A DNA stretch of 32,321 nt from Candidatus Parcubacteria bacterium (GTDB lineage Bacteria > Patescibacteriota > Minisyncoccia > Phycocordibacterales > SBAW01), in contig JACMMG010000006.1 in NCBI GenBank assembly GCA_014379165.1, positions 1-32,321 of the forward strand. Direction: 5' to 3'. The notes under the pieces were generated by a model that saw nothing but the letters and a program-made list of their open reading frames with translations, ran no database searches and had not been told where the DNA came from. The first letter of the stretch is position 1, and each line of letters starts with the position of its first letter. The position numbers were made by a program, and so were the translations under genes. Positions 1 to 7,849 of the stretch are shown here, piece after piece.

Positions 1-1260
1 CACACGAGCGTTAGTGAAGTAGAGGTTCGATGTGCCTTCATCAAGAGCGTCGGTGGTGGTTGCAAACCATGCAGAGAGAGAAAGTTTGCTGTCGAGCGCG
101 CTTTGCAGATCGGTCTGGTTAGAGAGTGTGCCTATGATGTTACCCCATGATGGATTTCCTCCTGCAGCAATGCCGAGCGAAGATGTTGCAACAAGGTCAT
201 AGCCGCCTGCCGCATTACCGATAAGAAGTTTGCCGTATGTCGGCGCTGTGGAAGTGCCAGTGCCGCCGCTTATAACATCCAGAACGCCACCCAGAGTAAA
301 TGTCCCCGATGAAGTTATAGGTCCGCCGGAAAAGGTGAGCCCGGTTGCGCCGCCTGAAGCGTCAACGGATGTAACACTTCCGCTTCCGCCTCCACTACCG
401 CCACCGCTTGAACCGCGACGATCAAGCGACCCAGAAACGACACGACGAATTTCATCAAACACTGAACGATGAAATTCCGAGAGTATCATGACAAACGCCT
501 CCGGCGGAATACTTGGCGAAGCCGTAAAACCAGTCGTGCGTAGCGTAACTGGATTCGTTACGTACGTGTTGTAGTTGTTAACGACGTTTGTTGTTTGTAC
601 GGAACGGGTTGAAGAAGCAACCGGAGGAACCTGCACAGGTTTTGTTTGCACTGGCTCTTGCTGAGTTGCTCCTACAACGGTCGGCGGAACAACATCTCGT
701 TTAAAAAGTGCTGCAAGAGTACCAAAGAAATTTTGGAATAAGTTATTTGCCCCCGCAGACGGCAAAGTAAGCGTTATCGATTGTGCGCCGAAGAATGGGG
801 ATTGTATGTGCGCAATTGCTGCTGCCAACTGAGTATTGCCTTGCGAGAAAGCAGAAGGAGAATGCACGCCTGCAAATACTGTTGAAACCAAAAGCATCAG
901 CCCTCCGATTGAAAGCAGCGCTGCAGTTGAAAAAGGTTTAAAGCCCGAGAAATAATTTTTTGCCGAGATATCTTGGTGCGTAGGCGGATTACTTGCCTTT
1001 TGAAACGCACTATTTTCTTCGCGTCGTAAGCGGGAGAGCTCTTCGCTTCGCTGAGCTTTAGCAAGCTCACGTGTTATTTCAAACTCGCGAATCGACTCTT
1101 CCTCAACGAACCATGCATTTCCTACACGAGTGCCGCGAAGTTTTCCTTCGCGGCAAAGCTTGCCGACATAGTCTGGTGCACACGAAAGACGCAACGCAAC
1201 TTTGCGTGCAGAAAGCAGTATCTCTCCAGATGGAGAGAGTATTCTCTTCGAGTGTGTCAT
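1..1260 (-). CDS. Membrane-anchored HTH protein with tail-fibre-like repeats (partial, 3' end off window)
   Basis: Open from ATG at 1260 to the left edge, giving at least 420 residues without a stop. Residues about 14-55 form an excisionase/MerR-type winged-helix-like module (LSARKVALRLSCAPDYVGKL, then RGTRVGNAWFVEE). A charged helix-prone stretch follows (60-90), then one hydrophobic segment at about 108-131 that could span the membrane. After a Pro/Thr/Gln-rich stalk comes a Gly/Ser linker near 283-295. From 296 on it resembles phage tail-fibre or CPR surface-fibre repeats (VTSVDASGGATGLTFSGG, GTGTSTAPTYGKLLIGNAAG, then LYFTNARV). By inference the N-terminus is cytoplasmic and the repeats are extracellular. 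The gene at 1719-2474 shares the N-terminal module and single membrane segment. I assign no function. The DNA-binding module could instead be a cytoplasmic anchoring or oligomerisation domain. Confidence 0.8.
   Translation of the reverse strand, partial: MTHSKRILSPSGEILLSARKVALRLSCAPDYVGKLCREGKLRGTRVGNAWFVEEESIREFEITRELAKAQRSEELSRLRREENSAFQKASNPPTHQDISAKNYFSGFKPFSTAALLSIGGLMLLVSTVFAGVHSPSAFSQGNTQLAAAIAHIQSPFFGAQSITLTLPSAGANNLFQNFFGTLAALFKRDVVPPTVVGATQQEPVQTKPVQVPPVASSTRSVQTTNVVNNYNTYVTNPVTLRTTGFTASPSIPPEAFVMILSEFHRSVFDEIRRVVSGSLDRRGSSGGGSGGGSGSVTSVDASGGATGLTFSGGPITSSGTFTLGGVLDVISGGTGTSTAPTYGKLLIGNAAGGYDLVATSSLGIAAGGNPSWGNIIGTLSNQTDLQSALDSKLSLSAWFATTTDALDEGTSNLYFTNARV
447..477. repeat. Perfect inverted repeat in coding sequence (10-bp arms, 11-nt loop)
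   Basis: Arms GAATTTCATC (447-456) and GATGAAATTC (468-477) lie inside the surface-fibre gene and encode part of EFHRSVFDEI. This is one of seven long perfect coding-strand hairpins in the window. Confidence 0.8.
1131..1155. repeat. Perfect inverted repeat in coding sequence (10-bp arms, 5-nt loop)
   Basis: Arms TGCCGCGAAG (1131-1140) and CTTCGCGGCA (1146-1155) lie in the HTH module of the left-edge gene and encode LCREGKLRG. A second hairpin, TCTCTCC/GGAGAGA, sits nearby at 1221-1238. Neither is followed by a T-run, so neither looks like a terminator. Confidence 0.85.
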
Positions 1261-1640
1261 TACGCCGACAAAACTTTAATTGACACAGTGAGTTCGGTTG
1301 CCCTGTAAAGATAATCTTACGATGAAGAACGTCTATATATCCAAATAAAAAGGACAAACTGTGGATTAGTGATACAAAGATGAACAAAATAGTTTGTTGC
1401 TACAGAAAGAGATTTCAGAATATGGGGCAAATAAATTAAAAAATACAAATATAAATAATCCTAAATTTAGAAATGAAACTTTATAAAAAATTGCCGAGAT
1501 TTATTCTGGCCGAGAAAAGCTTCTACATATACCTATATCGTCTTGTCGAAACGATATCTCGGCTAAAAGAGCCCTCAGTTAGAGTCTATTCTCTCGATAA
1601 TGTATTAACTATCCTCCTTTAAGGCTGTATAAATTATTCA
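1261..1640. other. AT-rich intergenic region with nested inverted repeats
   Basis: No convincing ORF. The centre holds GCCGAGAT (1493-1500) facing ATCTCGGC (1556-1563), and inside that pair a smaller hairpin, ATATCGT/ACGATAT, near 1533-1556. No T-tract follows on either strand. The region must hold the promoter of the 1260 gene, but I could not fix a convincing -10/-35 pair. Confidence 0.4.
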
Positions 1641-1644
1641 GCAT

Positions 1645-1679
1645 AAAAAAGCCTTTTGCCCTACATTCGGGCAAAAGGC
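1645..1679 (-). terminator. Intrinsic terminator of the 1719-2474 gene
   Basis: Perfect 11-bp stem GCCTTTTGCCC (1651-1661)/GGGCAAAAGGC (1669-1679) with a 7-nt loop. On the minus strand it is followed by TTTTTT (1645-1650). It lies 40 nt past the stop of the upstream minus-strand gene. Confidence 0.9.
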
Positions 1680-1718
1680 GTTATTTGACTTAGGTTATAA
1701 ATGATTCCAAATCTACAT

Positions 1719-2474
1719 TTACAGCGTAAATTGAGAGTTTGTCGCTTTTCCCTCCTGCACTTGTATAAGAGTTCCGACAGATACTGATGCAAAGGCAACT
1801 GCAGCAAAAATAAAAATTCCTACTCCCGCTGCGACAAGTAATTTAGTTAGAGAAAATTTTTTATGTGAAGGAACAAAAACAATATCCTCTTCCTGTGCTC
1901 GAACTACAGCAGTCTCTGGTTCCTCTATGCTATTTTCCTCAGATACTACGTTTTTCTTCGGTACGATGACACGTTTCTTCTTCTCCAATACAGGAAAACT
2001 CGACTCATCGTCCGAAATATATGTAAGCCCTTTTCTCTTCTTCATATTGATCGGTATGTAGCGAGCGTGAGATATATTTTTTTGCGGCACCTTTATAGGC
2101 ACTTCTTGTATTTCATTTTCAATATCTGCAGTACCGATCGTTATATGAGCGAGCGCTGGTTTTATTTTTCTTACTTCTATTGTCTTTGTCTCTACAACTT
2201 CCTCTTCAATAACTTCTTGAACTTCTGGCACCTCCTGTATTTCTTCAATCGCGTGGACTACTTGAGCTTCTGCAACATGTTCTCCTAGGCTCTTCTCACC
2301 TTTGAAATAATTTGAGAGCGATTTTTCTTCTACGTACCATGAACGGCCTACTTTCTGGCCGGTAATTTTTTTGGCACGAATAAGCTGCCCAATATAGTCA
2401 GAGCTGTATTTATGGTCTTTCGCGGCACGCCGAGTCGAGATATATCGCTTCCCCGATATTTCTAGTTCATCCAT
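1719..2474 (-). CDS. HTH-module protein with C-terminal transmembrane anchor
   Basis: 251 aa. Residues about 10-55 (ISTRRAAKDHKYSSDYIGQL, then GQKVGRSWYVEE) align with the N-terminus of the left-edge gene product and fit the excisionase/MerR-like HTH fold. A long low-complexity linker rich in Glu, Val and Ile (70-100) and basic patches (143-174) follow. One transmembrane helix is at about 209-234 (LTKLLVAAGVGIFIFAAVAF). Only about 17 residues remain after it, so this protein lacks the fibre part of its neighbour. Start: ATG at 2474, with a -10 box exactly 6 nt upstream; a strong terminator follows the gene. The arrangement suggests a membrane-tethered DNA-binding protein or a partner of the fibre protein. 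No named family is recognised. Confidence 0.8.
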   Translation of the reverse strand: MDELEISGKRYISTRRAAKDHKYSSDYIGQLIRAKKITGQKVGRSWYVEEKSLSNYFKGEKSLGEHVAEAQVVHAIEEIQEVPEVQEVIEEEVVETKTIEVRKIKPALAHITIGTADIENEIQEVPIKVPQKNISHARYIPINMKKRKGLTYISDDESSFPVLEKKKRVIVPKKNVVSEENSIEEPETAVVRAQEEDIVFVPSHKKFSLTKLLVAAGVGIFIFAAVAFASVSVGTLIQVQEGKATNSQFTL

Positions 2475-2480
2475 GGCCCT

Positions 2481-2508
2481 AGTATAGCAGGCGATCCAAG
2501 CTCTGCAA
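2481..2508 (-). promoter_or_regulatory. Promoter predicting a leaderless mRNA for the 2474 gene
   Basis: TTGCAG (2503-2508), a 16-nt spacer, then extended -10 TGC-TATACT (hexamer 2481-2486). The -10 ends 6 nt before the ATG, so +1 would be at or next to the start codon. Confidence 0.7.
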
Positions 2509-2550
2509 CTCTTCTACAAAGCCCTTTGCGCGTCAGTTAGGCAGGCCTTT

Positions 2551-3972
2551 TTATCGGAGAACTTTTTGTATTGCATCTCGAAGTGCTTGTGGGTTAGCCG
2601 AGCCCTTGCTTTCGCGCATTCCCTGCCCCACTAAAAACTGGAGGGCAACTTCTTTGCCCGCTTTATAGTCTTCCGCAGATTGCGGATTTGCCTCAACAAC
2701 TTTCTTTGCAATAGTGAGTAGTACCCCCTCATCACCCTGTTGGAGATATTTTTTATGTATTTCAGCAAGATCGCCTCCACGCATGAAAACTTCTGCAATT
2801 GCATCTTTGACCCCTCTTGAAGAAATCTTTCCTTCCGAGACGGCTGCTATAGATGAGGCAAATCCTGTTGCTGTAATATTCTTCAAACCTTCTTCCCCAT
2901 TTTTTGAAACAAGACCCGCAATGTCCGAACCAATATAATTTGCTATTAGTTTTTGTTCCAAAGGAAGGAGTGCAACTGTCTGCTCAAAAAGTGCTCCGAA
3001 AGTCTCATTCTGTATAAACATTTCTGCGTGCTCAGGAATGATACCGGAGTCGGTATATCGTGCACGTTTCTCCCATGGAAGTTCGGGCAACTCTTTTTTA
3101 AGCGACTGAAGGGAGAATTCTGGAATTTCGGATAGCATAAGTTTCGGCAAATCTGGATCAGGAAAATACCGGTAGTCGTGGCTCGACTCTTTCTTGCGCT
3201 GGGAGAAGGTAATTTGTTTTTCTTCATCCCACCCCCGCGTCTCTTGCACCACCTTCTCCCCTTTTTCTAAGACCGCCTCTTGACGCTCTAGTTCAAAGAC
3301 AATAGCACGTTCAACCGCGCGGAAGGAGTTAATGTTTTTAACTTCTACTTTGGTACCTAAAGGTCCGACCTTGCTGGAATCAGCAAGGTCGGACCTTGCT
3401 ATAGAGATATTCGCCTCTACACGCATCTCCCCTTTTTCCATATTTGCTTCTCCAGCCCCCACATACCGCAAAAGTAACTGGAGTTCGCGGGCAAAAGCTC
3501 CGGCATCTGATGCCGAATGTATGACAGGCTCAGTTACAAGCTCCATCAAAGGAACTCCGGCACGATTAAAATCGACTAAGCTCTTTATGCCCACATGTTG
3601 AGAGCGTGCAGTATCTTCTTCAAGGTGTATACGAGTTAGAGCAACTCCATGTAACATTCCACCTTTAATCAGGGGATGTTTGTATTGGCTAATCTGGTAA
3701 CCCTTCGGAATATCAGGATAAAAATAATTTTTGCGATCAAACTCTGTGAAATCGGCAAGGGTTCCGCCAAGCGCGCTGCCAACAAGAAGTACTTTATGGA
3801 CCGCTTCTTTATTTACAACAGGCAGTGTACCGGGATGTGCCATGCATACCGGGCAAATATTTTTATTCGCAGCTGCTTCGTCCGGGTTATTGAGACACGC
3901 ACAGAACATCTTCGTGCGTGTCTTGAGTTCAGCATGTATCTCAAGGCCGATAGTCACTCGATAGTCGCTCAT
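2551..3972 (-). CDS. gatB: Aspartyl/glutamyl-tRNA amidotransferase subunit B
   Basis: 473 aa from ATG 3972. GatB binds mischarged Glu-tRNA(Gln) or Asp-tRNA(Asn) and, with GatA and GatC, converts it to Gln-tRNA or Asn-tRNA. Family signatures are clear: VTIGLEIHAELKT near the start, CPVCMAHPGTLP (40-51), DRKNYFYPDIPKGYQISQY (79-97), GTKVEVKNINSFRA (206-219), and the C-terminal YqeY-like tail GQGMRESKGSANPQALRD. An upstream TTG (3999) would add nine residues, but MSDYRVTIGLEIH is the normal family start. The loop between ANISIA and GTKVEVKN carries extra residues (about 193-204) encoded by a 16-bp perfect inverted repeat. gatA and gatC are not in the window. It is the last gene of the minus-strand run that starts at secA, 42 nt after obgE. 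Confidence 0.97.
   Translation of the reverse strand: MSDYRVTIGLEIHAELKTRTKMFCACLNNPDEAAANKNICPVCMAHPGTLPVVNKEAVHKVLLVGSALGGTLADFTEFDRKNYFYPDIPKGYQISQYKHPLIKGGMLHGVALTRIHLEEDTARSQHVGIKSLVDFNRAGVPLMELVTEPVIHSASDAGAFARELQLLLRYVGAGEANMEKGEMRVEANISIARSDLADSSKVGPLGTKVEVKNINSFRAVERAIVFELERQEAVLEKGEKVVQETRGWDEEKQITFSQRKKESSHDYRYFPDPDLPKLMLSEIPEFSLQSLKKELPELPWEKRARYTDSGIIPEHAEMFIQNETFGALFEQTVALLPLEQKLIANYIGSDIAGLVSKNGEEGLKNITATGFASSIAAVSEGKISSRGVKDAIAEVFMRGGDLAEIHKKYLQQGDEGVLLTIAKKVVEANPQSAEDYKAGKEVALQFLVGQGMRESKGSANPQALRDAIQKVLR
3361..3396. repeat. 16-bp perfect inverted repeat inside gatB
   Basis: Arms run 3361-3376 and 3381-3396 with a 4-nt loop (GAAT). The inner part reads GGTCCGACCTTGCTG against CAGCAAGGTCGGACC. 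It encodes RSDLADSSKVGP in a loop that is about six residues longer than in the S. aureus GatB I remember. No T-run follows. Confidence 0.95.
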
Positions 3973-4014
3973 ATGTAGTGTGTTTCTATAGTAGCGCAAA
4001 CATCCCTCTGGTGC

Positions 4015-4995
4015 CTACGGGCGTGGGTTGGAAAGGCCAACAAGTGTATCTTGAAGTTTCTTAATAAGAGCATCGTCCAGCACCGAAACTACTTCTGGAT
4101 CTTTTTTATATTTCTTTTTAAAATCTGCTTTGACTTTCTTTATATAAGCAGCATCTCGGGTATCAGATTTCGTTAACAGTATGATTTCAGGCTTATCTTT
4201 CAATATTCCCTCTTCAAAACGAGATAACTCGGCTCGGACAGTTTCATAATTGGCAATATAATCCTCTTCCTCAAGGGAGACGCAGTGCACAAAAAGCTTC
4301 GTTCGAGCAATATGCCTTAAGAATTTCGAGCCCAATCCCTTTCCTAAAGATGCGCCCTCAATAAGCCCCGGAATATCCGCAATAACAAGGCCATAGAGCA
4401 TGCCCAGATTAGGATCCAGCGTTGTAAACGCGTACGAGCCAACTTTAGCTATAGCTCCTGTGAGGCTATTGAGTAGCGAGGTTTTACCTGCATTCGGCAG
4501 TCCAACCAAGCCGATATCGGCAATAAGACGAAGTTCTATGCGTAAACGTGCTTCTTCTCCCTTTCCACCGGGAGTACTCTGCATTGGCGAACGATTGACG
4601 GAGGACTTAAAGACCTCATTTCCCGCACCTCCTCTGCCGCCTTTAAGTATGAGTTTCTGCTCTCCTTCTTCAGTAAGTTCGTATCGTTCTCGAGTTTCTT
4701 CATTATAAATGAGAGAACCTCGCGGAAGATCAATGATCATGTCTTTTCCTTTAGCGCCGTGCATACTTTCACCTGCGCCCGGATCCCCGTCACCCGCATG
4801 AAATTTTTTCTCGCCGCGATAGCGCGAAAGCAAGTTAATATCACGCACAGCGCGAATATAGAGGTCACCCCCATCGCCACCGTTACCACCTGCAGGGCCA
4901 GAAAATTCTTTGCCCTTTTGATGAAGCCAGCGTACAACACCATCGCCTCCGTTGCCGGCGCGCGCGCTTATAGTTAGTTCGTCAACAAGCGCCAT
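4015..4995 (-). CDS. obgE: GTPase Obg/CgtA
   Basis: 326 aa. Ribosome-assembly GTPase. Residues 1-158 are the glycine-rich Obg fold (AGNGGDG, GPAGGNGGDGG, GGRGGAGN). The G domain has G1 GLPNAGKTS (165-173), switch FTTL (190-193), G3 DIPG (207-210) and G4 TKSD (275-278, replacing the usual NKxD). It stops soon after the G domain, so the C-terminal OCT extension of some Obg proteins is absent. The ATG at 4995 is 3 nt after the stop of a 44-codon membrane-peptide gene, suggesting translational coupling. No Shine-Dalgarno is seen. Confidence 0.96.
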   Translation of the reverse strand: MALVDELTISARAGNGGDGVVRWLHQKGKEFSGPAGGNGGDGGDLYIRAVRDINLLSRYRGEKKFHAGDGDPGAGESMHGAKGKDMIIDLPRGSLIYNEETRERYELTEEGEQKLILKGGRGGAGNEVFKSSVNRSPMQSTPGGKGEEARLRIELRLIADIGLVGLPNAGKTSLLNSLTGAIAKVGSYAFTTLDPNLGMLYGLVIADIPGLIEGASLGKGLGSKFLRHIARTKLFVHCVSLEEEDYIANYETVRAELSRFEEGILKDKPEIILLTKSDTRDAAYIKKVKADFKKKYKKDPEVVSVLDDALIKKLQDTLVGLSNPRP

Positions 4996-4998
4996 GAA

Positions 4999-5133
4999 TT
5001 ATAAGCCATTTAAGAGCCACCACGCGATCAGCGCCAATAGTATAAGCGCGCCGATTTTAAAGAGCGGCTTTAAAATAAATTTAAAGATAAGGATTGCCAC
5101 TGCCACTACTACAACAACTCCGATGATGGTCAT
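4999..5133 (-). CDS. Small two-helix membrane protein (44 aa)
   Basis: ATG at 5133, stop at 4999-5001, 3 nt before obgE. The product has two hydrophobic stretches, IIGVVVVVAVAILIFKFIL (3-21) and IGALILLALIAWWLLNGL (27-44), separated by a short KPLFK turn, so a hairpin membrane protein is likely. It has its own TTGCCG-17-TAGCAT promoter whose -10 box ends 6 nt before the ATG. Tight spacing and codon-like structure argue it is real. Family unknown; it may only serve to couple translation into obgE. Confidence 0.65.
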   Translation of the reverse strand: MTIIGVVVVVAVAILIFKFILKPLFKIGALILLALIAWWLLNGL

Positions 5134-5139
5134 GGCCTC

Positions 5140-5168
5140 ATGCTAGTACACTCGCCTAGATTCGGCAA
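5140..5168 (-). promoter_or_regulatory. Promoter of the 44-aa peptide/obgE unit, predicted leaderless
   Basis: -35 TTGCCG (5163-5168), 17-nt spacer, -10 TAGCAT (5140-5145). Six nucleotides separate the -10 from the ATG at 5133. Confidence 0.65.
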
Positions 5169-5183
5169 CCTAGTCGAAGCTGG

Positions 5184-5909
5184 TCATAGGTACTTCAGCA
5201 ACCTATCGTAACCAAGGAAGTCAAAAAATTGAAAACCCCACAACACCAGCGCGCCCATAGAACCAGAGAGCATAAGGAGGCCAAGAAACACTAAGACAAT
5301 GCCTCCGATAAAGGAGAGGATCTGCGTTGCTCTGCCAAACCGGGCAAATGTATTTCCGATTTTATCGATAAAAAGAGCACACAATAAAAATGGTATAGCA
5401 AGACCGAATGAAAATACCGCAAGCAGGATCGCTCCCTGCAATGCTGTCGCTGAGGTGGAGGCAAACAAAAGAATTGTACCGAGAATAGGTCCGATGCAGG
5501 GGCTCCAACCGAGCGCAAAAAGAACACCAATAAGTGCAGAGCTTTCCCATCGACCAAGGACCAGAAATTTTGGAATGCGCGTATGCCATTCGCTTCCGAT
5601 AATAGGCAGGCGAAAGACGCCGAGCATGGTAAAGCCAAAGAGGATAATAAGTACCCCAGCAATTTTAGAAAGAATGTCCTGCCATGGGCCGATGACACTT
5701 CCTATAAGACCGGCGAATGTGCCCAAGACTATAAAGACAACCGAGAAGCCTAGTACAAAGGCAAGTGCATTGCGCATAACCTTTTTTTCGCCTCCGGAAA
5801 TGAAAACCAAGTAGCCAGGAACGATAGGCAGCGTACAGGGTGCCAAGAACATCAACACGCCGGCTAAAAATGCTCCCGGAATAAGAAGGAGGGGCTCAAG
5901 TGCAGTCAC
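5184..5909 (-). CDS. ccdA: CcdA/DsbD-type membrane thiol-disulfide electron transporter
   Basis: 241 aa, six or more predicted transmembrane helices. This family carries reducing power from cytoplasmic thioredoxin across the membrane through two membrane cysteines. Both are present in the expected contexts: LAPCTLPIVPGYL (C25) and WSPCIGPILG (C138). There is no thioredoxin-like or DsbD gamma domain attached and no partner thioredoxin in the window. The start is GTG at 5909 (no ATG fits the family N-terminus); a TATAAT box ends 7 nt upstream, overlapping the 3' end of the peptidase gene, so this gene can probably be transcribed alone. Confidence 0.92.
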   Translation of the reverse strand: MTALEPLLLIPGAFLAGVLMFLAPCTLPIVPGYLVFISGGEKKVMRNALAFVLGFSVVFIVLGTFAGLIGSVIGPWQDILSKIAGVLIILFGFTMLGVFRLPIIGSEWHTRIPKFLVLGRWESSALIGVLFALGWSPCIGPILGTILLFASTSATALQGAILLAVFSFGLAIPFLLCALFIDKIGNTFARFGRATQILSFIGGIVLVFLGLLMLSGSMGALVLWGFQFFDFLGYDRLLKYL

Positions 5910-5916
5910 AGAAGTG

Positions 5917-5922
5917 ATTATA
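5917..5922 (-). promoter_or_regulatory. Consensus -10 box of ccdA, predicted leaderless (GTG start)
   Basis: TATAAT at 5917-5922 overlaps the TAA stop of the M24 peptidase gene. The gap CACTTCT is 7 nt, then the GTG start. No good -35 is visible. Confidence 0.55.
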
Positions 5923-6967
5923 ATACGAATTGCTTCGGAAAATTCGTCAGGTTGCGATACCCGTCTTTCGTAATAAGCACAATGTCTTCAATGCGGACGC
6001 CGCCAACATCTCGATAATAGAGGCCAGGTTCGATAGTAACAACATTTCCCTCTCTCAATACATCATTGCTATTGTTGATAGACGGCCGCTCGTGAAGCTC
6101 AAGCCCCACGCTATGCCCGACCCCATGGATGAAGCCCTCTGGAGCGCCTTGGGTTTCCGTGCGAGGAAAACCTTGTGCTTGAAAAAATTTCTCAACTACG
6201 CCCTGGATATCCTGACCCGGTATGCCCGGCTTAAGCATTGAAAATATCAGCTCCTGCGCGCCAAGAACTGCATCATACATTTTTTGTAACTTTACAGACG
6301 GCTCACCAATGCATACCGTGCGGGTCATATCCGCAAAATAGCGAGTTTTGCGTGAACGCGGAAAAATGTCTATGACAATTGTTTCCCCTTTGCGCAGCGG
6401 CCCTTTTCCTTGTTCATGCGGATCGGCGGCCTGCGTGCCGCCTGCAACGATGGTTTCTTTTGCATCGTATCCTGCATCAAAAAGATGCGCATCGATTGCC
6501 TTGCGTACCGACTCAGATGTTGCTCCGGGCGTTCTAAGCACTGTAAGGCCAACAGTAAGTGCAGCTTCAGTAGCACGCTGTGCTTCCTCTATCCATGCAA
6601 CTTCTTCTTTTGTCTTTATTCCCCGCTCAGGAAAAAGAGAGGAGGTAATGTCGAAGGTAAAACCCTCCGCTTCAAACTTTTTTGCAACGCTGTACGCAAA
6701 TGACTCCTGCACTTGTATCTCTTTGACCCCTCGTTTTTTTAAAATAGCCGCGACCTCTTCTATAGCCTTCCCTTTCCCCGCTTTACTTAAAATAACCTCG
6801 TCAACTTTTGCTTGCCGTTTGGCACGGCCAAACTCAAGCGAGCTAACAATTATCATCTTCTTTCCACCCGCTTCGATAAAAATAAGTGGGTCGTGCGCAA
6901 GAAAACGCGTTGCGTAGAAAAGGTCCGCGTTGCTTTCGCTGTCTGCAATTATGAGTTTTGCATTCAT
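5918..6967 (-). CDS. M24 family metallopeptidase (Xaa-Pro aminopeptidase-like)
   Basis: 349 aa from ATG 6967, which overlaps the stop of the upstream transporter gene as ATGA; a longer frame to 7075 exists but would run deep into that gene. Residues 1-115 are a small N-terminal domain. The rest is the pita-bread fold with the five metal ligands visible: D200 (VIDIF), D213 (FADMTRT), H285 (GVGHSVG), E313 (TIEPGLY) and E327 (RIEDIV). H184 sits in the expected substrate-binding region. It is probably a cytoplasmic aminopeptidase cleaving Xaa-Pro dipeptides or N-termini. It is distinct from MetAP because of the N-terminal domain and the family motifs. It sits between the transporter and ccdA in one tight run. 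Confidence 0.93.
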   Translation of the reverse strand: MNAKLIIADSESNADLFYATRFLAHDPLIFIEAGGKKMIIVSSLEFGRAKRQAKVDEVILSKAGKGKAIEEVAAILKKRGVKEIQVQESFAYSVAKKFEAEGFTFDITSSLFPERGIKTKEEVAWIEEAQRATEAALTVGLTVLRTPGATSESVRKAIDAHLFDAGYDAKETIVAGGTQAADPHEQGKGPLRKGETIVIDIFPRSRKTRYFADMTRTVCIGEPSVKLQKMYDAVLGAQELIFSMLKPGIPGQDIQGVVEKFFQAQGFPRTETQGAPEGFIHGVGHSVGLELHERPSINNSNDVLREGNVVTIEPGLYYRDVGGVRIEDIVLITKDGYRNLTNFPKQFVL

Positions 6968-7848
6968 TGAGAAATAACCGAAATTAGGATGCCTGCAAAC
7001 ATAACGAGTGTTGCAACGAAGCGCATCTTTATATTCTTTTCTTTCAGGAAAGTTCCTGCAAGAAGGACTGTCCAAAGTGCCTGAAGTCTTTTTAAACTTG
7101 CAGCGTAGGCTGTAAGAGAGTAGTTAAATGCCTGATTAGTGAGAATATTACCAACTCCCTGAAGCAGCGAAAGATACAAAAGGCCTGATCCCGTTATCTT
7201 CATTGTTTGAAATGTTTTAGGGATGAATTTATGATCCCTGCTGATATTTAAAAGAGCAGTAATCGTCCCCACACCAAGGAAAGTCACCGCTACGGCAAAA
7301 AGTGCCGAGGAGGTTAGTACCGTTATTTTGTCTAACGGGAATGAAATAGAAAAAAGTACAGCCGCAATAATTCCATATGTAACTCCTTTTGAAAGACGAA
7401 AAGGAAAAGAGAAGGAGAATGCTCTCATAGAATGCATTAAAATTCCTAGTCCCAAAATAGTGACAAATATGCCAATGATACCGCTAATTGACGGCTGCTC
7501 ATTGAGCAAAAGAAATCCCGTCACAATAACCAGAGGTGTGGTCACTAAACGTATCGGGCTAATTAGAGAAGCTTCTTCTGCCTTAAATGCACGGATCAAA
7601 AGATTTTGAGCAACAACATTAATTGTTATGGTACTGAGCGCAGCTAGTAAAAATCCGCTTTTGATTTCAGGAACACCAACAATTAACACTGCTAGTAAGG
7701 CAATAAGCCCAGTACCGATGAAGGTTACGGTAAGTATTACTTGCTCATCAATCCCCTGCGTTAAATATTTTTTCTGTTTAACATCAAAAAGCCCGAGACT
7801 AAACGTGCCCCCCGCCATCAGTGCTGCAAAAACAATGGCCGTGGTCAT
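6964..7848 (-). CDS. EamA/DMT-family transporter
   Basis: 294 aa, about ten hydrophobic helices in two repeats, the layout of the drug/metabolite transporter superfamily. The first repeat contains the family-like segment LLIRAFKAEEASLISPIRLVTTPLVI, with PLVIVTGFLLLNEQPSISGIIGI after it. The second ends in LKRLQALWTVLLAGTFLKEKNIKMRFVATLVMFAG, the matching half. Substrate unknown. ATG at 7848 is 1 nt past the secA stop and its own stop overlaps the next start, so it is co-translated with secA. Confidence 0.9.
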   Translation of the reverse strand: MTTAIVFAALMAGGTFSLGLFDVKQKKYLTQGIDEQVILTVTFIGTGLIALLAVLIVGVPEIKSGFLLAALSTITINVVAQNLLIRAFKAEEASLISPIRLVTTPLVIVTGFLLLNEQPSISGIIGIFVTILGLGILMHSMRAFSFSFPFRLSKGVTYGIIAAVLFSISFPLDKITVLTSSALFAVAVTFLGVGTITALLNISRDHKFIPKTFQTMKITGSGLLYLSLLQGVGNILTNQAFNYSLTAYAASLKRLQALWTVLLAGTFLKEKNIKMRFVATLVMFAGILISVISQ

Positions 7849-7849
7849 G

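Noticed and set aside
230..472. 80-codon plus-strand proline-rich ORF
   Set aside because: Mirror of the Gly/Ser repeat region of the minus-strand surface-fibre gene, which is open across the whole stretch.
2517..2528. CAAAGCCCTTTG palindrome downstream of gatB
   Set aside because: Five-bp arms with no T-run; too weak to call a terminator or operator.
3973..3999. TTG-initiated extension of gatB by nine codons
   Set aside because: The extension has no family match, and MSDYRVTIGLEIH at the ATG is the normal GatB N-terminus.
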